Assembly (NCBI GenBank): GCA_028284485.1
Contig: JANQRQ010000319.1
Location: 1-44,688, forward strand
DNA from: Planctomycetaceae bacterium
GTDB lineage: Bacteria; Planctomycetota; Planctomycetia; Planctomycetales; Planctomycetaceae
Reading direction: 5' to 3'
DNA length: 44,688 nt
Below, one piece after another: positions 8,773-18,358 of the stretch. Under the pieces are notes generated by a model, which saw only the letters and a list, made by a program, of their open reading frames with translations, was not told where the DNA came from and made no database searches. Position numbers and translations under genes: made by a program. Position 1 is the first letter of the stretch; every line of letters starts with the position of its first letter.

Positions 8773-10410
8773 TCATTGCCCCGCGAACCAGGGGAGAGGC
8801 GCGCCGGCAGGCGGCAATTGAATGAGCTCGACCGCTGAAACGTCGGGATGTGTCGAAACCTCTTCGAGGGCCGCTGCGGAAGGCGCGTTGTCGAGATTAA
8901 GGACAGCAACAGCGTCACCCCCCTGTTCTTGATTCTCGCGACCCAACGCCATGTGCGCGATGTTCACTCCATGCTTGCCGAACACCGTTCCGATAAAACC
9001 GATTAACCCGGGGACGTCTCGATGGCGGTAGACCAATAGCAACCCGTCGAGATAAGCGTCGAGTTGGAATTCTCCCAGCCGGACCAATCGTAAAAACTCG
9101 TTACCAAAGGTTGTGCCGGCAGCGGTAAATTCCCCACTGTCGGTGCTGATGGTTGCCGTAATTAACGTCGAGAATGCTCCTGATTCCATCGTGGACGATT
9201 CTGTGATTTCGATCCCGCGATCGTGGGCAATCATCATCGCATTGACGATGTTGACAGACTCGTCAAATGCCGACGACAACAATCCCGAAGCGAAACTCGC
9301 TGCGATCAATTGGCCTTTGCGGGTGACCGACTCGCCTCGGCAAGCCAGTTTTGCCGATTTCAATCCATGTGCCGGGCGGTTTTGTTGCGCCAAAAGCAGT
9401 CCCAACCGGTACGCGAGATCCAGATACGGCTTCACGTCTTCCGCTTCGGCCGCCGAGATGGGCACCATGTTGACGGCGTGACGGATTTCGTTGCGCAACA
9501 GGAATCCGGTAATGATCTCTACCGCTTCCAAGGCGACCGATTCCTGTGCCTCGTCGGTCGACGCTCCCAGGTGTGGCGTGCACAACACGTTGGGGAGGCT
9601 GATCAGTCGCTCATCGGTCGGCGGCTCGGTCGAGTAAACGTCTAAGGCAGCACCGGCCACGTGGCCACTTTCGATGGCATCTGCGAGGTCCGCTTCATCT
9701 ATGATCCCTCCTCGCGCGCAATTGATGATTCGCACACCCTTGCGCATCGTCTTAATGCGTTCGGCGTTGATAATCCCTCGCGTTTCGTCTGTTAGCGGAG
9801 TGTGCACTGTCAAGTAGTCACAATGTTGAACGATTTCATCGACTTCACGATAGAGTTCGATGCCTTGTTCGGCGGCACGTTCGGCTGAAAGGAAGGGGTC
9901 GTAGCCGATCACCTTCATCTCCAACCCCTGCGCCCGCTTGGCGACCGCCTGACCGATTCTTCCCAGGCCGACGACCGCCAGGGTTTTGCCGGCCAATTGC
10001 GTACCGGTGTATTTCTTGCGGTCCCAGCGACCCTCGCGCATGCTGGCGGCTGCCGGTCCGATATTTCGCGAAAGAGCCATCAGCATGGCGATCGAATGTT
10101 CTGCGGTACTGGTCGTATTCCCGGCTGGTGTGTTCATCACCACCACGCCTTCACGGGTGGCTGCGGCCAAATCGATATTGTCGACGCCGACGCCGGCCCG
10201 CACGACGACTTTTAATCGTGGCTGCCCTTCGAGAATTTCCGACGTCATCTGTGTGCCGCTACGAATAACGATGCCGTCCGCATTCTTCAGCGCTTCGCGG
10301 ACTTGTTCGGGCGAAAGCCCGGACTGCACGTCGACTTCGATGCCGGGAGTATCTTCGAGGGCCTGCAGCCCAGCCGGTGACAAATTGTCGGTTATGAGCA
10401 CTCGTGGCAT
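8773..10410 (-). CDS. serA: D-3-phosphoglycerate dehydrogenase (type I, with ASB and ACT domains)
   Basis: A 545-residue cytoplasmic enzyme that oxidises 3-phosphoglycerate to 3-phosphohydroxypyruvate, the first step of serine synthesis. The NAD-binding GLGRIG begins at residue 148. Catalytic residues are R233 (NCARGG), E262 and H280 (CTPHLGAST). Beyond about residue 320 there is an allosteric substrate-binding region and a C-terminal ACT domain (VPGLIGFIGTVFGKHGVNIAHM), consistent with serine feedback control. Length matches the long form found in mycobacteria and many other bacteria. AGGAGA sits at good spacing before the ATG. It is transcribed away from the sulfatase gene across a 520-base gap. 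Confidence 0.96.
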   Translation of the reverse strand: MPRVLITDNLSPAGLQALEDTPGIEVDVQSGLSPEQVREALKNADGIVIRSGTQMTSEILEGQPRLKVVVRAGVGVDNIDLAAATREGVVVMNTPAGNTTSTAEHSIAMLMALSRNIGPAAASMREGRWDRKKYTGTQLAGKTLAVVGLGRIGQAVAKRAQGLEMKVIGYDPFLSAERAAEQGIELYREVDEIVQHCDYLTVHTPLTDETRGIINAERIKTMRKGVRIINCARGGIIDEADLADAIESGHVAGAALDVYSTEPPTDERLISLPNVLCTPHLGASTDEAQESVALEAVEIITGFLLRNEIRHAVNMVPISAAEAEDVKPYLDLAYRLGLLLAQQNRPAHGLKSAKLACRGESVTRKGQLIAASFASGLLSSAFDESVNIVNAMMIAHDRGIEITESSTMESGAFSTLITATISTDSGEFTAAGTTFGNEFLRLVRLGEFQLDAYLDGLLLVYRHRDVPGLIGFIGTVFGKHGVNIAHMALGRENQEQGGDAVAVLNLDNAPSAAALEEVSTHPDVSAVELIQLPPAGAPLPWFAGQ

Positions 10411-10930
10411 TGGTGCGTTCTCCTGATCCCTCGTCGTTGATCGTCATCCTTGTGTATGTTGATATCGATTCGACCTTCAGGTTTTGGTCGGCTCGTATGT
10501 TTCCTGGTCTCGAAAATGTGCGACCGCATCAAGACGTTTCTGTCCGATGCCGGGGCCGTTGCCATAAGCATAAGAGACGTTGGGCAAGCGCCAAGTCCCA
10601 CGGGCAGCCGAGATCCAAAATCGGGCGGCATCGGTCAAACTTCTGGCCATCGATGCGAATCGCCGAAATGGGGACTCAAAACATCGAGTCATCGAATTCG
10701 ATTCTAATACAGCCTCAAATTGCTCCGATACGGCGGAGCCGCCATCCCGGCCTATGCTCTGATGGAATCGTACGATCAAGACGTTCCGTAGGCGAGATTT
10801 CCACATTTCCCGGTTACAATCGATCTTGTCTTCGCACGGTCTCTTTTCGAGTCGGGTAATCCACGAATCCTCGCCGGTTTTTGCGACAAGCCGATCACGA
10901 CACGTCAGATTGTATTTGAAGGACTGCATT
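10411..10930. other. Divergent intergenic region between serA and a sulfatase gene
   Basis: About 520 bases with no believable gene; the open frames on both strands have no family resemblance or ribosome site. It must hold the serA and sulfatase promoters. No riboswitch, operator palindrome or terminator was recognised. AAGGA lies shortly before the ATG at 10931. Confidence 0.5.
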
Positions 10931-12304
10931 ATGAATCGACATTTCTATCGAACGACGCTCTTTCTCCTAAGTCTTAGCCTTATCTACGGCCACACGATTC
11001 ATGCCAACTCGGCAACGGCGGCGGAGACGACGCGTCCGAATTTGATCGTGATTATGGCCGACGATCTGGGGTCCAAAGAGCTGTCCGGTTATGGAAACTC
11101 GAAACATCGCACGCCGCACCTTGACGAATTGGCCCGTACCGGAGTTCAGTTCGAAACGTGTTATACCGCCTGTGTCTGCCACCCGACTCGGTTTGAAATC
11201 ATGACCGGGCAATACGGCAGTACGAACGGAATCTTTCACTTCGCCGGTCGGGCAGGCGGGCCCGATCCCAACTCTCCCGAGGAACAAATCGTTAACCATC
11301 TGACGTTTGGCAAAGTGCTAAAAGCAGCCGGTTATGCGACAGCATTGTCCGGCAAGTGGCAATTGACGGGCGAACATCCCGATTTGATTGTCGAAAACGG
11401 ATTCGACGAATATTGCATGTGGGCTTACACACACAATTTGCCGAATGGCGTCGAGCATAAAGGGGGCTACGAGAACGCAAAATCAAAGAAAACGTCTCGG
11501 TATTGGCACCCCAGCATTGTGCAGAACGGCAAGTACGTCCCCACGACGATTGATGATTACGGCCCCGACATCTACACCGACTTCGTCATCGACTTTGCGA
11601 CCCGTCATAAAGATGAATCGTTCTTCATTTATTATCCGATGGCGTTAACACACAGTCCGGCCTATTCGACGCCCTCGACCAATCCGAATGCCCGCGAAAA
11701 GTTTCGCAACTCGAAGGCCGAGAAGTTCCAGGAAAACGTCGAGTACATGGACACGCTGATCGGACGGATTATCGCAGCCCTCGACGAACAGGGCCTCCGC
11801 GAGAATACGATTGTCATCTTCACCGGCGATAACGGCACAGGCGGTGAAGGCAAGAACCAACCGATCGAATTGGGGGCACGCGTGCCGATGATTGTCAACT
11901 GCCCCGGTCGCGTGCAGGCACTTGGAATGGTCGATGCACTCGTCGACACGTCGGACGTAATGCCAACCCTGGTGGAATTGGCCGGTACGTCGCTTCCGCC
12001 CGGTCATCCCATTGACGGGCGCAGTTTCGTTCCCATTCTGACAGGAGATAAGACAGACGTCCGCGACTGGATCTTCAGCTTCCTTTCCGATCGACGCATC
12101 ATTCGCACCAAACGCTGGCTGATCGAGAACAATAATCCAACTGAGTTTGGCACCATGTTCGATTGCGGGGAAAGCCGCGACGGGACGGGATACCAGGATG
12201 TCACCAATTCGAAAGATCCCGAAGTTTTGCGGGCCCGCGAAGAACTATTGGCAATCCTGACCAAAATGCGCGTGCCGGAAATGCCACCGGCGGAAGAGAA
12301 ATAG
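10931..12304 (+). CDS. Secreted sulfatase, formylglycine type
   Basis: A 457-residue exported sulfatase. The start is set by the signal peptide (MNRHFYRTTLFLLSLSLIYG) and AAGGA upstream. The maturation motif CHPTR occupies residues 83-87; C83 would be converted to formylglycine, which needs a maturase encoded elsewhere. Metal-binding D44-D45 are in IVIMADD, and the second metal site is in FTGDNGTGG. LSGKWQL contributes the active-site lysine. It would cleave sulfate esters, probably from polysaccharides, in the periplasm or outside the cell. The substrate cannot be read from sequence. An 87-base gap leads to a second sulfatase on the same strand, so the pair is probably co-transcribed. Confidence 0.92.
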   Translation: MNRHFYRTTLFLLSLSLIYGHTIHANSATAAETTRPNLIVIMADDLGSKELSGYGNSKHRTPHLDELARTGVQFETCYTACVCHPTRFEIMTGQYGSTNGIFHFAGRAGGPDPNSPEEQIVNHLTFGKVLKAAGYATALSGKWQLTGEHPDLIVENGFDEYCMWAYTHNLPNGVEHKGGYENAKSKKTSRYWHPSIVQNGKYVPTTIDDYGPDIYTDFVIDFATRHKDESFFIYYPMALTHSPAYSTPSTNPNAREKFRNSKAEKFQENVEYMDTLIGRIIAALDEQGLRENTIVIFTGDNGTGGEGKNQPIELGARVPMIVNCPGRVQALGMVDALVDTSDVMPTLVELAGTSLPPGHPIDGRSFVPILTGDKTDVRDWIFSFLSDRRIIRTKRWLIENNNPTEFGTMFDCGESRDGTGYQDVTNSKDPEVLRAREELLAILTKMRVPEMPPAEEK

Positions 12305-12391
12305 ATGCTGCCGATCGTTTCCGGAAATTGAAACCGTCGCCAAATGATCGACGGTCTCGATCTCATTTTGAACTTCCTTTGTGAGTACAAC

Positions 12392-14152
12392 ATGAAATTT
12401 CGATATCTCATTGCTGCTATGTTTACACTGACGATTGCCATCGCTACGCCGGCTGCGAATGCCGCTCCACCCAACATCGTGGTCGTTTTGACGGACGATC
12501 AGGGTTGGGGAGACTTGAGTATCCACGGCAACACGAATCTATCGACGCCCAATATCGATTCGTTGGCAGCGGACGGAGCGATATTCGACCGGTTCTTCGT
12601 TTGCCCGGTCTGCTCCCCGACGCGGGCCGAGTTTCTTACAGGCCGGTATCACCCGCGCGGCGGCGTCTACAGCACTTCGACGGGTGGGGAACGTCTCGAT
12701 CTGGATGAAATGACCATCGGCGACACATTCAAAGCCGCCGGTTATGCCACCGCCGCATTCGGCAAATGGCACAACGGTATGCAAGCTCCGTATCACCCCA
12801 ACTCACGTGGATTCGACGAATACTACGGATTCTGCTCCGGTCATTGGGGCAACTACTTTGATCCGCTGCTGGAACATAATGGCAAATTGGTGCATGGCGA
12901 AGGATTTATTATCGACGATTTCACCACCCATGCCCTGCAGTTCATGGAAGAGCACCGCGACGGTACGTTCTTCGTTTATCTGCCGTACAACACACCGCAT
13001 TCGCCGATGCAAGTTCCCGATCGATTTTGGAACCACTTTAAGGATAAGGAATTGACACTGCGTAACCGCGATCCCAAATCGGAAGACGTACCCAAGACAC
13101 GGGCTGCACTCGCCATGTGCGAAAACATCGACTGGAACGTGGGGCGCATTCTCCAAAAACTAGACGAGCTGGACGTTGCCGAAAATACGATCGTCGTCTA
13201 TTTCACCGACAACGGCCCCAACAGTTATCGCTGGAACGGCGACATGAAAGGCCGCAAAGGCTCGACCGACGAAGGGGGCGTTCGCGTGCCGATGCTAGTT
13301 CGCTGGCCGGGGCATATCAAACCGGGCACAGAGATTCCGGAAATCGCCGGCGCGATCGATCTGTTGCCGACGCTGGCGGATCTCGCCGGCATTCCAGTCG
13401 CCAGCCAGAAACCACTCGATGGCATCAGTATTAAACCGTTGCTTCTCGGGACTGCGGACAATTGGCCGGAGAGAATGATCTTTACGCACTGGAAGGGCCG
13501 CGTCACTGTGCGCACGCAGCAGTTCCGACTGGACAACGACGGGCGGTTGTTTGATCTCACTAACGATCCCGGGCAACGCCGCGATGTGGCCGACGCCCAT
13601 TCAGAACTAGCGACACGACTGCGAACTGCGCGGCAATCGTGGGCCGATGAAATGCTGCCACTTCTCACTAGTGAGGACCGACCCTTTCCGGTTGGTTTTG
13701 CCGCATTCACGCATCTGCCCGCGCGCGATGGAGTGGCTCATGGCAACGTTCAGCGTAGCGCCAAGGCACCGAACTGTTCGTTCTTTACAAACTGGATTGA
13801 CACCGAGGACCGCATCACCTGGGACATCGACGTTGCCGAAGGCGGCCGGTATCGGGCCACCGTTTACTATTCCTGTCCGGCCGATGACGTCGGTTCGGAA
13901 ATTGAATTGTCGTTCCACGTCAGCAGCCTGAAGGGCCAAGTCAGCGAGGCCCACGATCCGCCACTTCGCGGAGCCGCCGAGGATCGTACGCCCCGCGGCA
14001 GCGAATCGTTCGTCAAGGAATTCAAGCCGTGGGATTTAGGCATCATCGAGTTGCAAAAGGGACGCGGCGAACTTGCGCTGCGGGCCTTGAGTATCCCTGG
14101 CAAGCAGGTGATGGATGTCCGCTACATTCTGTTAGACCGTGTCGAGGACTAG
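12392..14152 (+). CDS. Secreted arylsulfatase with C-terminal beta-sandwich domain
   Basis: A 586-residue exported sulfatase of the arylsulfatase A type. Its signal peptide ends near ANAAPP. D35-D36 bind metal ([11 protein letters not shown]), CSPTR at residues 74-78 is the formylglycine site, FGKWHNG supplies the active-site lysine, and [20 protein letters not shown] completes the metal pocket. Beyond about residue 470 is an extra domain of about 110 residues ([20 protein letters not shown]) resembling carbohydrate-binding beta-sandwiches. This suggests a polymeric substrate. It follows the previous sulfatase at 87 bases and ends 29 bases before a convergent gene. Confidence 0.92.
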   Translation: MKFRYLIAAMFTLTIAIATPAANAAPPNIVVVLTDDQGWGDLSIHGNTNLSTPNIDSLAADGAIFDRFFVCPVCSPTRAEFLTGRYHPRGGVYSTSTGGERLDLDEMTIGDTFKAAGYATAAFGKWHNGMQAPYHPNSRGFDEYYGFCSGHWGNYFDPLLEHNGKLVHGEGFIIDDFTTHALQFMEEHRDGTFFVYLPYNTPHSPMQVPDRFWNHFKDKELTLRNRDPKSEDVPKTRAALAMCENIDWNVGRILQKLDELDVAENTIVVYFTDNGPNSYRWNGDMKGRKGSTDEGGVRVPMLVRWPGHIKPGTEIPEIAGAIDLLPTLADLAGIPVASQKPLDGISIKPLLLGTADNWPERMIFTHWKGRVTVRTQQFRLDNDGRLFDLTNDPGQRRDVADAHSELATRLRTARQSWADEMLPLLTSEDRPFPVGFAAFTHLPARDGVAHGNVQRSAKAPNCSFFTNWIDTEDRITWDIDVAEGGRYRATVYYSCPADDVGSEIELSFHVSSLKGQVSEAHDPPLRGAAEDRTPRGSESFVKEFKPWDLGIIELQKGRGELALRALSIPGKQVMDVRYILLDRVED

Positions 14153-14181
14153 CAGTTTCGTGAACAGGCAAGACTGAACGC

Positions 14182-17100
14182 TTAATCGGCATCGCTGCCC
14201 GCCGGCATTTGGGCGATCCATTCGCGGATCAGCGCTACCGCCCGCTGATCGGGAATCGTTGTTGCCAACTGCGGCATTTGACCCTGCTCGCGAATCGCCA
14301 TGCGATGCAGAAGAACCGAACGCTCCGGATCACCCGGATCGACGAGCCGCGCGTTCTCGATACCAAAACGGTGATGCAGCGGCTCTTCGTCAATGAGAAC
14401 CATTTTGTCGAGCGGCGTCGTAAAAGCGAGTTCAATTTGCGAATTGCCGCCTCCAGCGCCGACATGGCAATGCGCGCAATTCGCTTCGAGATACGATCGG
14501 GCGCGAGTATCGACCGGCTGAGACTCATCGTATGGGTCGACCAGGTGTGGAAACTCGTCGGCACTTTTCGCCAACAATTGTGATGGCTGCGCTTCGCGCT
14601 GGCCTTTGGAATCAGAGAGTTTTTTGAGCTCCGCATCAATCTGCTGTTTGGAAAGACCGTGTTGCTTGAGGTCGGCCCTCGCTTTTTCTTTAGCAGCGGC
14701 CGTTCCGTCGATGCGCAGGGCTCCTAGATATTCCAGCACATCCAACTGGTTTGCGGACACGCTGCCATAGTCGTGCACTCGATTCATCTGAAGTGTTGAG
14801 AGTCCCAGCACGAAGTTCGCAGCCCGACTGTGACAGACCATGCACTCCGTGCGGCTGGGGTAATGCCATTTTTGTTCACGGGTTGTTCCATCAGCCGACC
14901 GGATGGCAAATGTCTCATCCCGACCCTCGGCAGGAACAAGTGTTGCGATTTGCTGCTGTTCGTCCCAGGCGTACGAATACCCAACCCATTCCCCCTGTTG
15001 TTTGGTGAGAAAACGGGTCTCGATCCAACGGCGACTGTCGGGATTGCCCTCTTCTGTTTCAATGGCGAATGATTTCACCAGCACGCTCAAATCGGGCAGA
15101 TTCCAACCGCGACGATTGGGAAATTCGATTCGCGACAAGTCTCGCTCGCCGGCGTCACTCGTTTCGTTGGGAAGAAACAGATAGCGCTCTTTGGAGGTAC
15201 CATCTGACCACAACGGAGTATTGACCGAATACGGAATCATTCCGCTGACGACTTCGTGCCCCGCGTCGGGAACAAACAAACCGCTCGCGGCGACGCTACG
15301 CGGGAAATCTTCGTTATTCGCCTGTGTGTCGTTGGGAACCAAAGAATAGAATCCCCCCTTTTCGTCCCCCTGATGATCGACAATGAGCAATTCTCCATCC
15401 GCATCAAGGCCAAACCCGCTGATTTGCAATATCGAATCGGCCAGCTCTTTGTGCCAAAAGATTTCGTTGCCATCGACTTTGGCGCCCCAAATCTTGCCGG
15501 TCGAGTAGTCGCCGTAGATGTATGCTCCGTGAAGTTCCGGAAGCTTCTTTCCGAAATAGACCACGCCGCCGGTTAACGACCGCGCGACCGAATGATGGTG
15601 CTCGAACGTCGGTTTGACATGCGGCGTCGGGCCGAGCTTGCGATTTGCATAGAAGATGTGGCTGCCCTCGTAGACACTCCAACCGTAGTTGGCGCCCTTT
15701 TCGACCAGGTAGATCTGCTCCCACAAGTCCTGGCCGTTGTTGCCGACCCACACGTGGCCGGTTTGCGGATCGACCGACATTCGCCACGGGTTCCGCATTC
15801 CATACGCCCACGTTTCGGGGCGCACATTCGGCTGGTCGACGAATGGGTTATCGGGCGGTACTGAGTAGGCTTGGCCTTCCGCGGGATGGTCGACATCGAT
15901 CCGCAAGACTTTCGCCAGCAAATGATCCAATCCCTGCCCCATCAGGTTAGTATCGGAATCGCTGGTACCGTCACCCGAAGTGACATACAGCATCCCATCG
16001 AGGCCGAAATCGATGGCCGCACCGTTGTGGCCATTCGATTCCCATTCGATGATGACCAGTGCCGATTCCGGATCGAGTTTGAACGGAGCCTCACGATCGA
16101 CCGTGTATCGAGCAACACGCGACCGTTTGACATCGTTTTCGTCGGGGTAGTTGTCACCGATATAGAGATATCCGTTCTCCCGGTAATTCGGATGAAAGGC
16201 AATGCTGTAGCGGACCCCCTTGTCAGCATCGAGCAATATCTCGTATTCGCCTGACGCAGGATCAGCGGTGGTGCGGCAGAGACGCGCCGGCCCGTATGAC
16301 TTGCCCTGATCAATGAACATCAACCGGCGACTGCCCGGCTCGCGAATGACGAAAATCGGAAACGACAGCTTCAATTCCGGCAGCGCTCGCTGCACGCGAT
16401 ACGGCAACGGCGGATCGGGCGAACCGATCACCCGCGATTCGACCTGGGTGCTATTCATTTTGAGAGCCGCCAGCGGATCCGTTTTCTGATCTGCGGCAGC
16501 ATTGCTGAAGGTGGCTGACGTTGGCCCGACAAACCGCAGGGGAGCATAGTCTTCGTGATGGTGAAAGTCGGGCCGCGATTGCGAACTGAGCGGTGCACTC
16601 GTCGAAAGTTCCGGCTTTTCGGAATCGATCGAATAATCGAATCGGCACAGCGCGAACGTCCACACCTCACCGACGTCGGGGCGCCCGCCGGTGCGCAGGA
16701 AGCTCCACCAGGGAATGCGACCTTCAGCCGTCCAGCCGGAATCGCGGTCGTCACGCTTGTCTAAAGTGCCGCGCCGAATCACTTTCGCTTCAAACAGAAA
16801 CTCGCCGTCGCCGATATATTTTTCGAACGCACCGCGTTGCCGTTCGGGAATGAACATATCCATGGTCGTCCCTGCAGCATTCACCTGGAATTCGTAGTAG
16901 CCTGTCTTTTCGTCGTCCGGTTTGAAGAATAACTCGAACACATCGTTATGCCACGTGCGCCCATCATGCTCGGTGATGTCGGCAAATAGGTCGTGATCTT
17001 CCAACTCGGCGAAGAAGTAGAGGTAGTTGCGATCCCACAACAGCCGGGCATGGGTCGCCGTTTTCGCCGCTCGCTCATCCGCTCCCAGCCAGGGTAGCGT

Positions 17101-17277
17101 AAACCGATCGATGAGCTGTGCCGACTGCCATGCGTCGTCATCTCCCCGGCCATCAATGACGATGGGTCCGGTGGCGAATCGGCACTCGAATTCAGCAGCC
17201 GCACTTCGGTCGTCATCGTTCAACGTACTGCACACAATAACCACAAAAATGGCGGCAGTCCGAATTCGGTTGTTCAA
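14182..17277 (-). CDS. CBM9-like, PQQ-type sugar dehydrogenase and di-heme cytochrome fusion
   Basis: A 1031-residue exported protein. The start is TTG with GGAGA seven bases before it, followed by a signal peptide (AAIFVVIVCSTL). Residues about 30-250 resemble family 9 carbohydrate-binding modules (DGRGDDDAWQSA, NDVFELFFKPDD). About 290-640 form a soluble glucose-dehydrogenase-like propeller (YSIAFHPNYRENGYLYI, NGHNGAAIDFGLDGMLYVTSGDG). The C-terminal part carries two CxxCH sites: CMVCH at 812-816, whose following residues differ from ordinary cytochromes, and CAHCH at 934-938 with a later MPQL methionine. It probably oxidises a sugar or alcohol and passes electrons to heme. Substrate and cofactor are inferred. 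Confidence 0.87.
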   Translation of the reverse strand: MNNRIRTAAIFVVIVCSTLNDDDRSAAAEFECRFATGPIVIDGRGDDDAWQSAQLIDRFTLPWLGADERAAKTATHARLLWDRNYLYFFAELEDHDLFADITEHDGRTWHNDVFELFFKPDDEKTGYYEFQVNAAGTTMDMFIPERQRGAFEKYIGDGEFLFEAKVIRRGTLDKRDDRDSGWTAEGRIPWWSFLRTGGRPDVGEVWTFALCRFDYSIDSEKPELSTSAPLSSQSRPDFHHHEDYAPLRFVGPTSATFSNAAADQKTDPLAALKMNSTQVESRVIGSPDPPLPYRVQRALPELKLSFPIFVIREPGSRRLMFIDQGKSYGPARLCRTTADPASGEYEILLDADKGVRYSIAFHPNYRENGYLYIGDNYPDENDVKRSRVARYTVDREAPFKLDPESALVIIEWESNGHNGAAIDFGLDGMLYVTSGDGTSDSDTNLMGQGLDHLLAKVLRIDVDHPAEGQAYSVPPDNPFVDQPNVRPETWAYGMRNPWRMSVDPQTGHVWVGNNGQDLWEQIYLVEKGANYGWSVYEGSHIFYANRKLGPTPHVKPTFEHHHSVARSLTGGVVYFGKKLPELHGAYIYGDYSTGKIWGAKVDGNEIFWHKELADSILQISGFGLDADGELLIVDHQGDEKGGFYSLVPNDTQANNEDFPRSVAASGLFVPDAGHEVVSGMIPYSVNTPLWSDGTSKERYLFLPNETSDAGERDLSRIEFPNRRGWNLPDLSVLVKSFAIETEEGNPDSRRWIETRFLTKQQGEWVGYSYAWDEQQQIATLVPAEGRDETFAIRSADGTTREQKWHYPSRTECMVCHSRAANFVLGLSTLQMNRVHDYGSVSANQLDVLEYLGALRIDGTAAAKEKARADLKQHGLSKQQIDAELKKLSDSKGQREAQPSQLLAKSADEFPHLVDPYDESQPVDTRARSYLEANCAHCHVGAGGGNSQIELAFTTPLDKMVLIDEEPLHHRFGIENARLVDPGDPERSVLLHRMAIREQGQMPQLATTIPDQRAVALIREWIAQMPAGSDAD

Positions 17278-17411
17278 GTGGAATCTCCGAGCTGTTTCTG
17301 CGTGCCGGCGCCGACATAGTTCGTGCCGAGTTCATTTATTGTTATACATTGGAGCACAGAGATGTAGAATAACCTGTGCAAAAACCGAACGCATTGAACA
17401 TAGAGGAAGTG

Positions 17412-18293
17412 ATGAAAGTACTTTTGAGTTTCGTGCTGTTCATGATGTTATCAGCGAGCGCCATTCCGGCGCAGGAGCCAACCGTCCAGAAAAACATCGC
17501 GTATGCAGTCGTCGAGGGGACGCCGCTGCTACTCGACCTCTATTTGCCAGCGGGCGTTGAACAGGCCCCGCTGATTGTGTGGGTGCATGGCGGGGCGTGG
17601 CGACGCGGCTCCAAAGATAGCATGCCGCTGGGCGATCTCGTCAGCGATGGTTACGCCGTCGCCAGTGTTGACTATCGATTGTCACCAGTTGCCAAGTTCC
17701 CAGCCCAAATTCACGACTGTAAAGCCGCCATTCGTTTCTTGCGAGCAAGTGACAATCAATATTCCTACGATGCCGAGCGGATCGCCATCGCCGGGTCATC
17801 GGCGGGGGGACATTTGGTCGCGCTGGTCGGCGTGACGAACGGGCATTCCGTGTTAGAGGGAAAGGTCGGCGAACATGCCGATCAGTCATCCGACGTACAA
17901 GCCGTTGTCGATTATTACGGGCCGACTAATTTCAACACGATCCTTCAGCAGTCGACGCCACATGGATTGAGCGTTCGCGTTCCCGCGTTGGAACTGCTGC
18001 TGGGAGGAAGCCCAGAAGACAAGCCCGATTTGGCGCGCCTCGCCAGCCCAGTGTTTCATGTCGACGCCGAAGATCCGCCGCTATTGTTGCTGCATGGCGA
18101 TCAGGACCCCCAAGTGCCGATTAATCAATCGCACGAATTGCATGCGGCTTATAAAAAGCAGAAACTGGATGTGCGCTTCGAGGTTGTACACGGCGGCGCG
18201 CACGGCGGGAAGCAATTCTTCGATAAACGCCGGCATCGACTGGTGAAGCGCTTTCTCGACAAACACCTGCGTCCGCAGTCTGAGTCACCGTAA
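17412..18293 (+). CDS. Secreted alpha/beta hydrolase (esterase or peptidase S9-like)
   Basis: A 293-residue exported hydrolase. The ATG at 17412 is preferred over a GTG at 17376 because AGAGGAAG precedes it and a signal peptide follows (MKVLLSFVLFMMLSASAIPAQ). The oxyanion motif HGG is at 59-61, the nucleophile S130 lies in GSSAG, the acid is in LLLHGDQDPQVP and the catalytic histidine is in VHGGAHGG. This is the layout of hormone-sensitive-lipase and acetyl-xylan-type esterases. Release of acyl groups from polysaccharides would suit the neighbourhood but is inferred. It shares a 134-base divergent promoter region with the dehydrogenase fusion and may be co-transcribed with the oxidoreductase 65 bases downstream. 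Confidence 0.9.
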   Translation: MKVLLSFVLFMMLSASAIPAQEPTVQKNIAYAVVEGTPLLLDLYLPAGVEQAPLIVWVHGGAWRRGSKDSMPLGDLVSDGYAVASVDYRLSPVAKFPAQIHDCKAAIRFLRASDNQYSYDAERIAIAGSSAGGHLVALVGVTNGHSVLEGKVGEHADQSSDVQAVVDYYGPTNFNTILQQSTPHGLSVRVPALELLLGGSPEDKPDLARLASPVFHVDAEDPPLLLLHGDQDPQVPINQSHELHAAYKKQKLDVRFEVVHGGAHGGKQFFDKRRHRLVKRFLDKHLRPQSESP

Positions 18294-18358
18294 GTACGCC
18301 ATACTTAGAATAAGTCTTCCATGAGTTGTATCCTTCTACCGAACCGAGGGGATTTGTC

